Shown here one piece after another: positions 17,707 through 26,173 of a stretch of 33,087 bases of DNA. The DNA comes from Verrucomicrobiota bacterium. Its GTDB lineage: Bacteria; Chlamydiota; Chlamydiia; Chlamydiales; Rhabdochlamydiaceae. A program made the position numbers and the translations under genes. The stretch spans positions 76,597 to 109,683 of the forward strand of contig JAFEGW010000001.1 in assembly GCA_018239715.1 (NCBI GenBank), given 5' to 3'. A model generated the notes under the pieces. The model worked only from the letters and a program-made list of their open reading frames with translations. It made no database searches and was not told the DNA's origin. Positions within the stretch are counted from its first letter, which is position 1; the number at the start of each line of letters is the position of its first letter.

Positions 17707-18303
17707 ATGTCAAAATATCCGCTTGCTCTACAGCAACTCATCGCTTCTTTGAAACTGCTTCCCGGAGTCGGCTCCAAGACAGCTGAGCGGTTTGCTTTTC
17801 AACTTCTCACTTGGCAGGACGAGCCGTTGGAGCACTTTGCCGACCTCATCGCCACCCTTAAAGCAAAGATTCACACCTGTCCCGATTGCCATTGCCTCAA
17901 AGAAAAAGAAAATTGTGAATTCTGCGATCTCCAAAAAAGAGATCCTTCTTTGCTTTGCATTATCTCCTCCCCTAAAGATGCTTATGCGATTGAAGAGACG
18001 CATACCTATAAAGGACTTTATCATGTCCTGGGAGGGCTCCTCTCCCCTTTAGACGGCCGGACAGCCGACCGCCTAAATCTTCCTCAGCTTCTTGACCGGA
18101 TCTCTAAACTGCCAATCCGCGAAGTCATTGTTGCACTCGACTCTACTTTAGAAGGCGATGCGACTGCCCTTTATCTAAAGGAGCAACTGGGCAAGACCAT
18201 CCCGGTCTCCCGCCTGGCTCTCGGCCTGCCTATGGGCAGTCCTTTGGAATATGTCGACGGCGGCACCCTCTCCCGGGCGCTCGTCGGCCGGCAGGTTTTC
18301 TAA
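17707..18303 (+). CDS. recR: recombination mediator RecR
   Basis: 198 residues from ATG 17707; the frame also offers ATG 17689, six codons earlier. The later start is preferred because family members begin at M-x-KYP. Domains: helix-hairpin-helix at the N-terminus (LKLLPGVGSKTAERFA), a four-cysteine zinc motif CPDC...CEFC (about 58-73), then the Toprim domain with ALDSTLEGDATALYL, and a C-terminal GLPMGSPLEYVDGGTLSRAL that is the family signature. RecR works with RecO (and RecF) to load RecA on gapped DNA. First gene of a plus-strand group with bamA, ompH and lpxD, the chlamydial order. No clear Shine-Dalgarno at either start. Confidence 0.95.
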   Translation: MSKYPLALQQLIASLKLLPGVGSKTAERFAFQLLTWQDEPLEHFADLIATLKAKIHTCPDCHCLKEKENCEFCDLQKRDPSLLCIISSPKDAYAIEETHTYKGLYHVLGGLLSPLDGRTADRLNLPQLLDRISKLPIREVIVALDSTLEGDATALYLKEQLGKTIPVSRLALGLPMGSPLEYVDGGTLSRALVGRQVF

Positions 18304-18344
18304 CTTTTTTCTCCTCTAAAAAACTTCCCTTAACACGCTAAACA

Positions 18345-18373
18345 TTGCATAATTCCAGTTCTTTTTTTATACT
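18345..18373 (+). promoter_or_regulatory. possible sigma-70-type promoter for bamA
   Basis: TTGCAT (18345-18350), a 17-bp AT-rich spacer and TATACT (18368-18373). The -10 matches TATAAT at 5 of 6 positions, the -35 at 3 of 6. Transcription would start near 18380, giving a short leader of about 15 nt before ATG 18395. AT-rich spacers are common in chlamydial sigma-66 promoters. It is a pattern match only. Confidence 0.35.
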
Positions 18374-18394
18374 CTGCCTACTTTGGTGGATTAC

Positions 18395-20761
18395 ATGGTT
18401 AACGTAAAAAAATTATTTCTATTCTCCTCCGCAGTCTTGTTTACCTGCTCCCCTGTTCAACAGATTTTTTGCGCTCCCTTGGTTGCTGAGGCGTATGAAA
18501 GCCGACGTGTGCAGCGGATCGAAATCCAAGCGGAAAACCTACCTCCGGGATCTTCTTTTGATGCCCGTCCTGTTCTTGAAAAGCTTAAAACCAGGGTAGG
18601 AGACCCCTTTTCTCAATCCATCTTTGATACCGACCTTAAAGCCCTTTCTTCTGAATACGACAGAGTAGAACCTCAAATCGAGGTGCAAGGCGGTGAAGTG
18701 TTGGTCACCATTAAAGTCTGGCTCCGTCCTACGATCCGAAAAATCACTTGGCAGGGCAACACGCACATTAAAAGCAGCACCTTAAGAAAAGAGCTCGGCG
18801 TCAAGCCCAATCGCACGTTTAACCGCGTAGAGTTCAATAAAAAATTCAACAAAGTCAAAGAATACTACGTCAAGAAAGGCTATTTCGAATCTCAGCTCTC
18901 CTACACTGTCGAACAAGTCCCCGGCACGAATGAAATCGACATTAAAATCGATGTGGTCGAAGGGCGCGCAGGAATTATCGATGATATCGTCTTCAGCGGC
19001 TTTACCGACAAGCAAAAGAGCCAGATCTTAGCGATGATTTATACCAAGCAGTATAACTTCTTCACCAGCTGGCTGACAGGAAGCGGAGTTTTCCATGAAG
19101 AAGCCATCGAGCAAGACCGTCTCCGCATTGTCGAACTTTTACAAAATGAAGGTTATGCCGACGCCAAAGTCGATTTGCAAATCACTAATGCCGAAAAAGA
19201 AGGGCGCATCGTCATCACGATCACGGCGGACCTGGGCCCTGTTTACCGCTATGGACAGGTGACCTTTAGCGGAAATACCCTTTTCACGGATCAGGAAATC
19301 GAGAAGGCGTTTTTGATCCATCCCCATGAAGTTTATTCTCCTGAAAAAAATCGCAACACGGTCGAGAGCCTCAAACATCTTTACGGCCGCAAAGGCTATA
19401 TCGATACCAACGTCCAATACGAAACCGAGCTCGTCGATGATAAGCCTCTTTATAATGTCCACTTCGATATTGAAGAAGGAACTTCTTATAAGATCGGCCT
19501 CATCCGCGTCTTCGGGAATGAACAGACCAAAGTCCATGTGATTTTGCGCGAATCTCTCCTCACTCCCGGTGAAACTTTTGATTCCGTGAAGCTCAAAGCC
19601 ACTCAGCAGCGGCTTCAGAACATGGGGTATTTCAAAAATGTCAACGTCTATGCCGTCCGCACGCAAGACGACCAAATCCTCGGTGAAAACTACCGCGACG
19701 TCTATATCGAAGTCGAAGAAGCTCCTACCGGCCATGCCAGCTTGTTCTTTGGTTTAAGCTCGGGAGACGGGGTCTTTGGAGGGCTCGACATCACCGAGAC
19801 CAATTTCAATTACAAAGGGTTTAAACGTCTCCCCAAAGACGGCCCCTCAGCCATGCGCGGCGGCGGCGAATACGCCCATGCGAAAGTCCAGCTGGGCTCC
19901 AAACAAAGGACCTACCTCATCTCTTGGATGGACCCTTATTTCCGCGATACTCATTGGAGGATCGGGTTTGAGACGTATGTCAACCAAAGCCAACTCGAAG
20001 CCAAAAAATATGAGATTGACTCTCTGGGCGGCAGCCTTTTCGCCTCTTATCCTCTTTCTGCCTATTGGACTGTCGGAACTAAATACCGGGCTAAACACGC
20101 TAAAATTGATGTTGCCCACGGCGTCGGTCGTCAGGAAAAAGAAGCCAGGAAAGGAACCGGAAATATCTCCGCTGCTTCTGTCTCTCTCAATTACGACTCT
20201 ACCGACCACATTCAAAAGCCGCACAACGGCCTCAGGACCTATTTGGAAGCCGAATTTGCCGGCCTTGGGGGTAACTTTTCCTTCCTGAAATACAGCTACG
20301 TGAATTCTTTTTATCAGCAGCTATGGCCGCGCGGGATCATGAAATACCGATGGGAAGCCCGCTTTATCCAGCCGATCTGGTGGACTGCTGCTGCCCATGA
20401 CATCCCCCTCAGCGAAAGATTCTTCCTCGGCGGAGAAAACACGGTCCGCGGCTTCAAACCCTTCGATATGGGACCTCACTATGGTAATGGAGATCCCAAG
20501 GGAGGCCTGGGGTATTCCGTCGTCTCCATCGAATATCTCCACGAAATCTTTTCTATCCTCGATGCCTTTACATTCATTGATGCGGGATCGATTTCTAACA
20601 AAAAATTCTCTCTTCCTCACGTTCAACTCAGCTATGGTTTTGGGGTCCGCGTTGAAGTCATGAACCGCATGCCGATCACGATTGGATATGGACTCCCTGT
20701 CAATCCCCGGCATCGAAGTCAAATTCAAAGATTTTACTTCTCCATGGGAGGACAATTTTAA
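18395..20761 (+). CDS. bamA: outer membrane protein assembly factor BamA (Omp85)
   Basis: 788 residues from ATG 18395. Upstream in-frame TTG 18383 and GTG 18386 are less likely, because GGTGG lies 5 nt before the ATG and the signal peptide then begins MVNVKKLFLFSSAVLFTC. Five POTRA domains follow the signal: about 37-110, 112-190, 191-283, 284-365 and 366-450, each with the strand-helix-helix-strand pattern and KGY, EGY or MGYF loops. A 16-strand barrel fills the C-terminal 340 residues, with the conserved loop 6 motif ENTVRGF (VRGF/Y) and a terminal GGQF. It inserts beta-barrel proteins, including the autotransporters of this window. Cysteines are few. No other Bam subunits are adjacent. A perfect AT-only inverted repeat with T-run begins at its stop codon. 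Confidence 0.97.
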   Translation: MVNVKKLFLFSSAVLFTCSPVQQIFCAPLVAEAYESRRVQRIEIQAENLPPGSSFDARPVLEKLKTRVGDPFSQSIFDTDLKALSSEYDRVEPQIEVQGGEVLVTIKVWLRPTIRKITWQGNTHIKSSTLRKELGVKPNRTFNRVEFNKKFNKVKEYYVKKGYFESQLSYTVEQVPGTNEIDIKIDVVEGRAGIIDDIVFSGFTDKQKSQILAMIYTKQYNFFTSWLTGSGVFHEEAIEQDRLRIVELLQNEGYADAKVDLQITNAEKEGRIVITITADLGPVYRYGQVTFSGNTLFTDQEIEKAFLIHPHEVYSPEKNRNTVESLKHLYGRKGYIDTNVQYETELVDDKPLYNVHFDIEEGTSYKIGLIRVFGNEQTKVHVILRESLLTPGETFDSVKLKATQQRLQNMGYFKNVNVYAVRTQDDQILGENYRDVYIEVEEAPTGHASLFFGLSSGDGVFGGLDITETNFNYKGFKRLPKDGPSAMRGGGEYAHAKVQLGSKQRTYLISWMDPYFRDTHWRIGFETYVNQSQLEAKKYEIDSLGGSLFASYPLSAYWTVGTKYRAKHAKIDVAHGVGRQEKEARKGTGNISAASVSLNYDSTDHIQKPHNGLRTYLEAEFAGLGGNFSFLKYSYVNSFYQQLWPRGIMKYRWEARFIQPIWWTAAAHDIPLSERFFLGGENTVRGFKPFDMGPHYGNGDPKGGLGYSVVSIEYLHEIFSILDAFTFIDAGSISNKKFSLPHVQLSYGFGVRVEVMNRMPITIGYGLPVNPRHRSQIQRFYFSMGGQF

Positions 20762-20797
20762 AAATTATATTTCAGAGTGTACTTTATAATTTTTTTT
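20761..20797 (+). terminator. possible AT-rich rho-independent terminator after bamA
   Basis: Perfect 9-bp inverted repeat AAAATTATA (20761-20769) and TATAATTTT (20785-20793), loop of 15 nt, followed by TTTT. It starts on the last base of the bamA stop. The stem has no G-C pair, so it would be weak, and its right arm contains TATAAT, which could instead be read as a -10 box. Confidence 0.3.
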
Positions 20798-20847
20798 AGT
20801 CGCTTTTTGACCGCTTTTCGAGGTAAAATGAAAGGTCTATATATTTT

Positions 20848-20884
20848 AAAAATCGACAAAAATAAATGATAAAACACCCTCTAA
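20848..20884 (+). repeat. copy 2 of the 38-bp sequence, in the ompH leader
   Basis: Reads AAAAATCGA, CAAAAAT, eight variable bases, AAACACCCTCTAA, and runs directly into the ompH Shine-Dalgarno AAGGAG. It matches 15-52 at 33 of 38 columns. It lies in the 136-bp gap between bamA and ompH, so it may be part of the ompH promoter or leader, or a small dispersed repeat. Confidence 0.5.
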
Positions 20885-20897
20885 GGAGAACAATATC

Positions 20898-21653
20898 ATG
20901 AAAAAAACAGCCTTTGTAACAGCTCTTGTTTTAGCCGGCCTTCAGCTCTTCGCACCCTTAAGTGCCGCTGAGCCTAAAGTAGGCATTGTCAATTTTGAAA
21001 ATATCTTCACCGAGACTCAACTCGGGAAACAAGAGCAAGCCTCTTTTGAGACGATGCGCAAGCAATTTGCTTCTTTGCTCGAAGACACGAACAAACAGCT
21101 CAAAGAGATCGACGACAAGCTTCAAGACAAAGATTACCTCGATGGTCTTTCACCTGAGGCCGAGCAAGAAATGAGAGGAAAATTCGCTCAGCTCAGCGAA
21201 GAAATGAACCGTTACAACCAGCAATACTACCAGTTTATGCAGCAAGGGCAGAATAAGATGATCCAAGCCGTCTTTGGCGGACTTAACCAAGCTGCTGAAA
21301 AAATGGCTGCTGCGAAAGGTTATACCATGATCTTGAACAAGCAAGCCTGCTTCTATAGCGCTCCTACTCTGGATATCACCAACGACATGATCAAAGAGAT
21401 GGACAAGAGCTTTGACGAAGAAACCAAAAAACAAGCTGCAGCCGCCGCTGCTGTCGCTCCTGCTGCCGAAGCTAAGGTAGAAGCTAAAAAAGAAGAAGCC
21501 AAAACAGTTGCCGCACCACAGGCTCCAGCTGAAGTCAAAAAAGAAGAGGCAAAGCAAGCAACAGCCGCTGCTGCTAAAGAAGAAGCCAAAAAGCCTGCTG
21601 CCCCCAAAGCTGAAGAAAAGAAGAATGGAACAGAAGCTTCAAAATCTCGCTAA
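20898..21653 (+). CDS. ompH: OmpH/Skp-family periplasmic chaperone with long Ala/Lys/Glu tail
   Basis: 251 residues. Signal peptide MKKTAFVTALVLAGLQLFAPLSA with likely cleavage after residue 23 or 24. Residues about 25-175 are the Skp/OmpH domain: VGIVNFENIF start strand, two long antiparallel coiled helices, and GYTMILNKQACFYSAPTLDIT closing strands. Skp trimers hold unfolded outer membrane proteins for BamA. Residues 176-251 are an extra low-complexity tail of Ala, Lys, Glu and Pro with repeated KKEEAK units; ordinary Skp proteins end before it. AAGGAG lies 9 nt before the ATG. The last 29 bp overlap lpxD in another frame. Confidence 0.92.
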   Translation: MKKTAFVTALVLAGLQLFAPLSAAEPKVGIVNFENIFTETQLGKQEQASFETMRKQFASLLEDTNKQLKEIDDKLQDKDYLDGLSPEAEQEMRGKFAQLSEEMNRYNQQYYQFMQQGQNKMIQAVFGGLNQAAEKMAAAKGYTMILNKQACFYSAPTLDITNDMIKEMDKSFDEETKKQAAAAAAVAPAAEAKVEAKKEEAKTVAAPQAPAEVKKEEAKQATAAAAKEEAKKPAAPKAEEKKNGTEASKSR

Positions 21654-22674
21654 GCTCACCGGAGCAGAGCTCATCGGCGACCCCGACTATCCCATTACCG
21701 GGGTCGACGATCTTGCAGCCGCAAGTTCGTCCGATGCCTCGTTCCTAGCCAATCCTCTTTACCGTCCCCTGCTGAAAACAACTCAAGCAGGGGTTATTTG
21801 CATGGACCCATCTACTCCTCGCGTGGAAGGAAAAAATTATCTTATTTCCGAACATCCTTCCAAAACCTTTCAGGAAATCGTTAAACTTTTCTCTTCCTCC
21901 GAGAAGACGACTTCCGGCTTTCAGGGCATCCACCCGACGGCCGTCATTCATCCGACTGCTCAAATTGCCCCCACTGCACACATAGGCCCCTACTGCGTCA
22001 TTGATGCGCACTGCAGGATTGGAGATGCCACTCGACTGGGACCTTCCGTCATTTTAGGTGCTGGCGTCGAAGTCGGCACCCATTGCATCCTTTATTCGCA
22101 TTCTACTGTCCGCGAAGGTTGCAAACTCGGCAACCGCGTCATCCTCCAGCCCGGTGCTGTCATTGGCTCTTGCGGCTTTGGCTATATCACCAATGAAAAA
22201 GGACAGCACGCTAAGCAAGAGCAGCTTGGCATCGTCGTTTTGGAAGACGATGTCGAAATCGGCGCTCAGACGACCATCGACCGCGCCCGGTTCAAAGAGA
22301 CCCGCATCTGCCAGGGCACCAAAATCGACAACCTCGTCCAAATCGGGCATAACTGCCTGATCGGCGCCCATAATATTATCGTCTCTCAAACAGGGATCTC
22401 CGGCTCTGTGAAAACAGGCCGCTATGTCATCATGGGAGGTCAAACCGGCGTTGTCGGGCATTTGACGATCGCCGACGGCGCGATGTTTGCTGCGCGCAGC
22501 GGCATCAAAAAATCGATCAATGCTTCCGGCAAATACGGCGGCAATCCCGCTGTTCCCCTAGGAGAACATCAGCGCGAACAAGTGCATCTCAAGAACATCA
22601 AAGAGCATGCAGAAAAGCTCCGCGACCTTGAGAAAAAACTCGCTGAACTTCAAGAGCGACTTAAATCATCTTAG
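21625..22674 (+). CDS. lpxD: UDP-3-O-acylglucosamine N-acyltransferase
   Basis: 349 residues from ATG 21625. Third step of lipid A synthesis: adds a 3-hydroxyacyl chain to the amino group of UDP-3-O-acylglucosamine, using acyl-ACP, in the cytosol. N-terminal UDP-binding domain (about 1-95), then a left-handed beta-helix of hexapeptide repeats from 102 to about 300 (IHPTAVIHPTAQIAPTAHIGP and on), with the catalytic histidine in QIGHNCLIG (His242), and a C-terminal helical extension (317-349) for trimer packing and ACP contact. The frame extends upstream to 21508, but that part is an artefact of the ompH tail. Start lies inside ompH, 29 bp before its end, with purine-rich GAAGAAAAGAAG upstream. 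Converges with uvsE, overlapping by 14 bp. Confidence 0.96.
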   Translation: MEQKLQNLAKLTGAELIGDPDYPITGVDDLAAASSSDASFLANPLYRPLLKTTQAGVICMDPSTPRVEGKNYLISEHPSKTFQEIVKLFSSSEKTTSGFQGIHPTAVIHPTAQIAPTAHIGPYCVIDAHCRIGDATRLGPSVILGAGVEVGTHCILYSHSTVREGCKLGNRVILQPGAVIGSCGFGYITNEKGQHAKQEQLGIVVLEDDVEIGAQTTIDRARFKETRICQGTKIDNLVQIGHNCLIGAHNIIVSQTGISGSVKTGRYVIMGGQTGVVGHLTIADGAMFAARSGIKKSINASGKYGGNPAVPLGEHQREQVHLKNIKEHAEKLRDLEKKLAELQERLKSS

Positions 22675-23581
22675 AGATATCCTCTTGAAGTCTTTTTACC
22701 GCTAGTTCTTTTGCCTTTGCCTCTACTTCTAAGGTAAAAGATTTCAACTTCAGCCAGGAGCGCGGGAAATCCTGAATATCAATGTACTCATGGTGCCGCT
22801 CAGGATAAGCACCCTTCCAGCCACTAATAGGAGATGAAAGGTGAAAAAGAGGTTCTCGTTCCCACGTGCTATAAGCAAGTTGACTGGCCTCTTCGATCGA
22901 TAAGCCATCGGGCAAACATCGATGATGATGGACATCGTAAACTAAGGGCACGTTCAGCTGCTTGCAAACAGGCAGAAGGTCTTGAGGCGTAAATGTAGTA
23001 TCGTCGTTTTCCAAAGTGAGCCGCGTTTGCACCCGAGAAGAGAGCTGGGCAAAATTCTCGATCAGCCTTTGAAGCGCTGTGGGTTTATCTCCATAGGCTC
23101 CCCCAGCATGAATGTTAATCACATCAGCACCCGCCAGCTCGGCTAATAGACCATGATATTCTAACTCTTGAATGGAATTTTTTAGGACAGAAGCATGGGG
23201 AGAATTAAGCACAACAAACTGATCGGGATGAAACGTTAAACGAAGCCCTTTTTTCTGGGCTAAATTCTTGCAATGGGCGAATTTCTCTAAAATGAGCCCT
23301 GCATCAAGCAGATCTTCGATCTGATACCCGACTTTGGGATGAGTATAAAGAGGGAGAAATTGACTGTTGATTCGAAAACTTCCAATCTGATGGGTCGAGC
23401 AATAACAGAGGGATGCTTCCAAAGCATTCAGATTATCCAAAGCAATTTGAGAAAGATATTTAATCCGGTCTTGTAGTTTTAATTTGAGCACATAAGCTGC
23501 TGTTGCTGTTCGGAATTTAATGGGAGCTTCTCGAAATGTACAACAAAGTCCCCAGCGAATTTTCAAGAGTTGAGCGTCCAT
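22661..23581 (-). CDS. uvsE: UV damage endonuclease UvsE/UVDE
   Basis: 306 residues with a TIM-barrel metal-dependent endonuclease pattern that nicks DNA 5' of UV photoproducts. Metal-ligand candidates in order: LTFHPDQFVVLN (His118), VINIHAGGAYGDK (His158), LTLENDD (Glu191), VYDVHHHR (Asp216, His218-220) and RHHEYID (263-267). All are features of the family. Length is normal. No signal peptide. The gene overlaps the end of tspO by 19 bp and converges on lpxD with a 14-bp overlap. No Shine-Dalgarno is visible, so translation is probably coupled to tspO. Confidence 0.93.
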   Translation of the reverse strand: MDAQLLKIRWGLCCTFREAPIKFRTATAAYVLKLKLQDRIKYLSQIALDNLNALEASLCYCSTHQIGSFRINSQFLPLYTHPKVGYQIEDLLDAGLILEKFAHCKNLAQKKGLRLTFHPDQFVVLNSPHASVLKNSIQELEYHGLLAELAGADVINIHAGGAYGDKPTALQRLIENFAQLSSRVQTRLTLENDDTTFTPQDLLPVCKQLNVPLVYDVHHHRCLPDGLSIEEASQLAYSTWEREPLFHLSSPISGWKGAYPERHHEYIDIQDFPRSWLKLKSFTLEVEAKAKELAVKRLQEDISKMI

Positions 23582-24039
23582 ATTTTAAAGTTTAGTAAAG
23601 CTGCAAAAGTTACCCATAAAAGATAAGGGATCAAAAGATAACCTGCCAGTGGTCTAGTTTTGTAGAAAACAGCCAGGGTTCCGAAAATCGAAACCCACAG
23701 CAAAAAAATATCCATCAAAGCCCAAAAAGGACTATGACAAACGAAAAAAAGAAATGACCAAATAAGGTTGAAGAAAAGTTGAAATCCAAAGCAAAAATAA
23801 CCTGCTTTTTTGGATTGCGTTGTAGATGCCTGCCAAAAAAGCCATAGAGCAAATGCCATCATTAAGTAAAGAGCCGTCCACACAGGTCCGAAAATTTGAT
23901 TGGGAGGATTCCAGCGGGGTTTTAGAAGAGTAGGATACCAAGCAATGACATCAGGCAGAGTCAAACGACTTGCTATCAGCTCCACTGCAAGACAAAGGAC
24001 GATAAAAATAAGCAAAACCCCGAAATTTCTATGACGCAT
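23563..24039 (-). CDS. tspO: TspO/MBR family tryptophan-rich membrane protein
   Basis: 158 residues, five predicted membrane helices. Family hallmarks: WYPTLLKPRWNPPNQIFGPVW (about 34-54), ALYLMMAFALWLFW and many tryptophans. TspO proteins bind porphyrins and sterols and take part in tetrapyrrole and stress signalling or degradation; the role here is unknown. Start ATG 24039 has a TATTAT box only a few bases upstream and no clear Shine-Dalgarno. It shares a 125-bp divergent gap with the Inc-like gene and overlaps uvsE by 19 bp, so the pair is probably one transcript. Confidence 0.92.
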   Translation of the reverse strand: MRHRNFGVLLIFIVLCLAVELIASRLTLPDVIAWYPTLLKPRWNPPNQIFGPVWTALYLMMAFALWLFWQASTTQSKKAGYFCFGFQLFFNLIWSFLFFVCHSPFWALMDIFLLWVSIFGTLAVFYKTRPLAGYLLIPYLLWVTFAALLNFKIWTLNS

Positions 24040-24070
24040 GTATAATAATTTTGATCGAGGCGTATTTTTT

Positions 24071-24100
24071 TTTACAATGATTAACAGAAATTCCTTTTAT
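24071..24100 (+). promoter_or_regulatory. possible promoter for the Inc-like gene
   Basis: TTTACA (24071-24076, 5 of 6 to TTGACA), 18-bp spacer, TTTTAT (24095-24100, 4 of 6 to TATAAT). The gene's ATG follows 64 bp later with GGAGG 6 nt before it. Pattern match only. Confidence 0.3.
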
Positions 24101-24164
24101 TTTTCTCTGCTAGCTTAAAAAGTTATCATCGCCTACGCTTTTTGCATCTCATTGGAGGTTTTTT

Positions 24165-25532
24165 ATGGCAAATAGCGTTTCAGGATCTTCGAGTGCTTCC
24201 ATCGCTCCTACTTTTCCCTCTGTCCACGCAGGACCAGCGCATCCCAGGACACATTTAGCCCGTCGGACTTCATTTCCTTTTAACGCCACACAAACTTTAG
24301 CTATTACCGCTGTCGTGAGCGTTCTCTATTTACCTTTTGCCATCGCAGGGATAGCCCATTCTCAATCCTCTTCTTCATCTCAATTACAGATCTTGAATGC
24401 AACCTGTGCTCCTTTGGTCATCACTCCCTTGGCAATAGCAGCTTATCTTCGTTCTGGGATCGCAAAATTAGCTCTTGTCAGCGATCATCCTGCTGCTCAA
24501 GCCCTGCAGCTGCATCAAGCTAAAAGGAAGCTCCTATATGAAGAAGACTATACGAGCCAGCAGGAAGTAAGTCTGCGCTGTAAAGAAGCATTTGCATGTC
24601 ACGAAGCTGCAGAGCTTGCACAAACACCTGAAGAAAAGTTAGCTTGGGTTGCAAGAGGTTTAAAAGAATTGAAATATCCTTCCGATGCTATAACAAAAAG
24701 ATTCGGCCTCTACGAGGGAGATCTACCCCAGTGCGACGTGGCCATTTCCCTCTTTTCCACCCAGGCTCAAGCCTTGCTCAGCTTGTCGGATAGAGAATAT
24801 ACGCCTCCAGATATTGTCGAGGCTGGGATGGCACCCACTCCTTTACAAGGAACTCTGTATGGCGCTGCGCAAGCTTTTCGCCACATGGCTCATTGTTCGC
24901 GGATGCTAAAACGTTATCAAGAGGGAGCGGATTTTCAGCAGAAAGCCATTCAAACTTTGCAAAAGATCGAAGCGGGATTTTATCCCCTAAAAGAGCAAAT
25001 AGCATTACAAGAAGAAATTGTCAGTGCATCTATCGGCGCCTTGAACATAGAGCAATTTAGTCTAACGCCTTCTCAAGAACTAATTTCATTCCGACTGAAT
25101 GCTGTTTTCAATGAAACAATGAAAGTGCAAAAACTATACGAGCGAATAATTTGGGCAAGCCCAGCGTATAAGATTCCCTACTATACAATGAATAGAGCCG
25201 TAAGACTGCAAGATGCGGCTTATTATACCCATAATCTAACCCAAAAAGTAGAGCTCCTACGCACTGCTCGCGATATCGTTCAAAAAGCATGGAATGAAGA
25301 TGAAGAAACTTGTAAGGGAATTCCAACCTTTGTACAACCTCACTTGCAAGAACAGCGCCTATCCCTTTGGTCAAACCCTACTTTTTCCATCGAAAGAAGC
25401 TTGCTGGGTCAATTGCAACGAGAAACTCAAGCAGCTGAACAACAGCTGGCTGAACAGAATAAACCTCTAGAGAAAATGCTGATTGCTGGATGGAAGGCAT
25501 TCATTCAATGGTGGAAGCCATCCCACGGATAA
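24165..25532 (+). CDS. Inc-like membrane protein with long helical domain
   Basis: 455 residues, not assigned to a family. After a Ser/Pro/Ala-rich N-terminus (1-40) come two hydrophobic helices close together: about 43-64 (TLAITAVVSVLYLPFAIAGIA) and about 76-95 (ILNATCAPLVITPLAIAAYL), separated by a short Ser/Gln loop. This bilobed pair is the hallmark of chlamydial inclusion membrane (Inc) proteins, which are type III secreted. The remaining 350 residues are helical and soluble, with spacing that could be TPR-like (AAQAFRHMAHCSRMLKRYQE region), but no certain repeat was counted. Strong GGAGG 6 nt before ATG. Located beside other accessory genes. The Inc assignment is structural inference. 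Confidence 0.72.
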   Translation: MANSVSGSSSASIAPTFPSVHAGPAHPRTHLARRTSFPFNATQTLAITAVVSVLYLPFAIAGIAHSQSSSSSQLQILNATCAPLVITPLAIAAYLRSGIAKLALVSDHPAAQALQLHQAKRKLLYEEDYTSQQEVSLRCKEAFACHEAAELAQTPEEKLAWVARGLKELKYPSDAITKRFGLYEGDLPQCDVAISLFSTQAQALLSLSDREYTPPDIVEAGMAPTPLQGTLYGAAQAFRHMAHCSRMLKRYQEGADFQQKAIQTLQKIEAGFYPLKEQIALQEEIVSASIGALNIEQFSLTPSQELISFRLNAVFNETMKVQKLYERIIWASPAYKIPYYTMNRAVRLQDAAYYTHNLTQKVELLRTARDIVQKAWNEDEETCKGIPTFVQPHLQEQRLSLWSNPTFSIERSLLGQLQRETQAAEQQLAEQNKPLEKMLIAGWKAFIQWWKPSHG

Positions 25533-25572
25533 CGCCCCCCCTCCTGCGAATGAATGGCAAGCATTTGAATCG

Positions 25573-25602
25573 TTGATTTAATAGCTTGATGTTTTCTATT
25601 AT
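25573..25602 (+). promoter_or_regulatory. possible promoter of the small exported protein gene
   Basis: TTGATT (25573-25578), 18-bp spacer, TATTAT (25597-25602), followed 54 bp later by an ATG with AAAGGAGA. Pattern match only. Confidence 0.3.
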
Positions 25603-25655
25603 AAAAGTCTTTTTAAATCGCTCGCTATGAGAGATTAAAATCTAAAGGAGATCTC

Positions 25656-26150
25656 ATGAATAAAATGATGCTATATGTGTGCGCTGCCGCTGTGGCAGTA
25701 TCGACTGCTTTTCCTAAAGACAAGAAACATCCTATTCAGGAACCCACTACAGAAGTCAAGCAAGTGATACCTCTCACCGAGCTAAGCCCTCAAATGACAA
25801 GGGAACTTATCGAGGGGAGCCATCCTGATATTGCGATCGAATGCAAACAAGGCACCCAGCTCGCTTTTAAGTATAGCGGTAATTATGAACTTCTTTCTGT
25901 GCATTTTGCTCCTAACTTAACCATTAAAGTAGAAAAAAATGCCTATATTCGTTTTATCCGCACACGAGCCGATAAACCCAAGTCGTTAAGAGGGTATATC
26001 AGCTATGATCTGAAGAAATGGGATAAAATCGATGGGAACCTTTTAGGGGGCAAACCTGAACTCAATATCGGAATCAGCAAAGACAAATCGAGCATTTTAC
26101 TTGAGACAGTTATTAAACCTGCAATTGATGAGGGTAAAAATAAACTATAA
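25656..26150 (+). CDS. small exported hypothetical protein
   Basis: 164 residues, not recognised. N-terminus MNKMMLYVCAAAVAVSTAF is a signal peptide with a probable cut near residue 18-20; no lipobox. The mature protein is basic, with alternating hydrophobic residues (ELLSVHFAPNLTIKVEKNAYIRFI) that suggest a beta sandwich. No cysteine besides one in the signal and one near residue 63. Strong AAAGGAGA before the ATG. It sits between the Inc-like and WD40 genes on the same strand, with 123 bp upstream and 197 bp downstream. Likely periplasmic or outer-membrane associated. Confidence 0.72.
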   Translation: MNKMMLYVCAAAVAVSTAFPKDKKHPIQEPTTEVKQVIPLTELSPQMTRELIEGSHPDIAIECKQGTQLAFKYSGNYELLSVHFAPNLTIKVEKNAYIRFIRTRADKPKSLRGYISYDLKKWDKIDGNLLGGKPELNIGISKDKSSILLETVIKPAIDEGKNKL

Positions 26151-26173
26151 AATTTTATTCTAAAAAATTAATT

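Noticed and set aside
19139-19735. 198-codon open frame on the minus strand
   Set aside because: Antisense to bamA POTRA region, with no initiation signal and no family features.
20785-20790. Perfect TATAAT as a promoter -10 for ompH
   Set aside because: No acceptable -35 about 17 bp upstream, and the same bases form the arm of an inverted repeat at the end of bamA.
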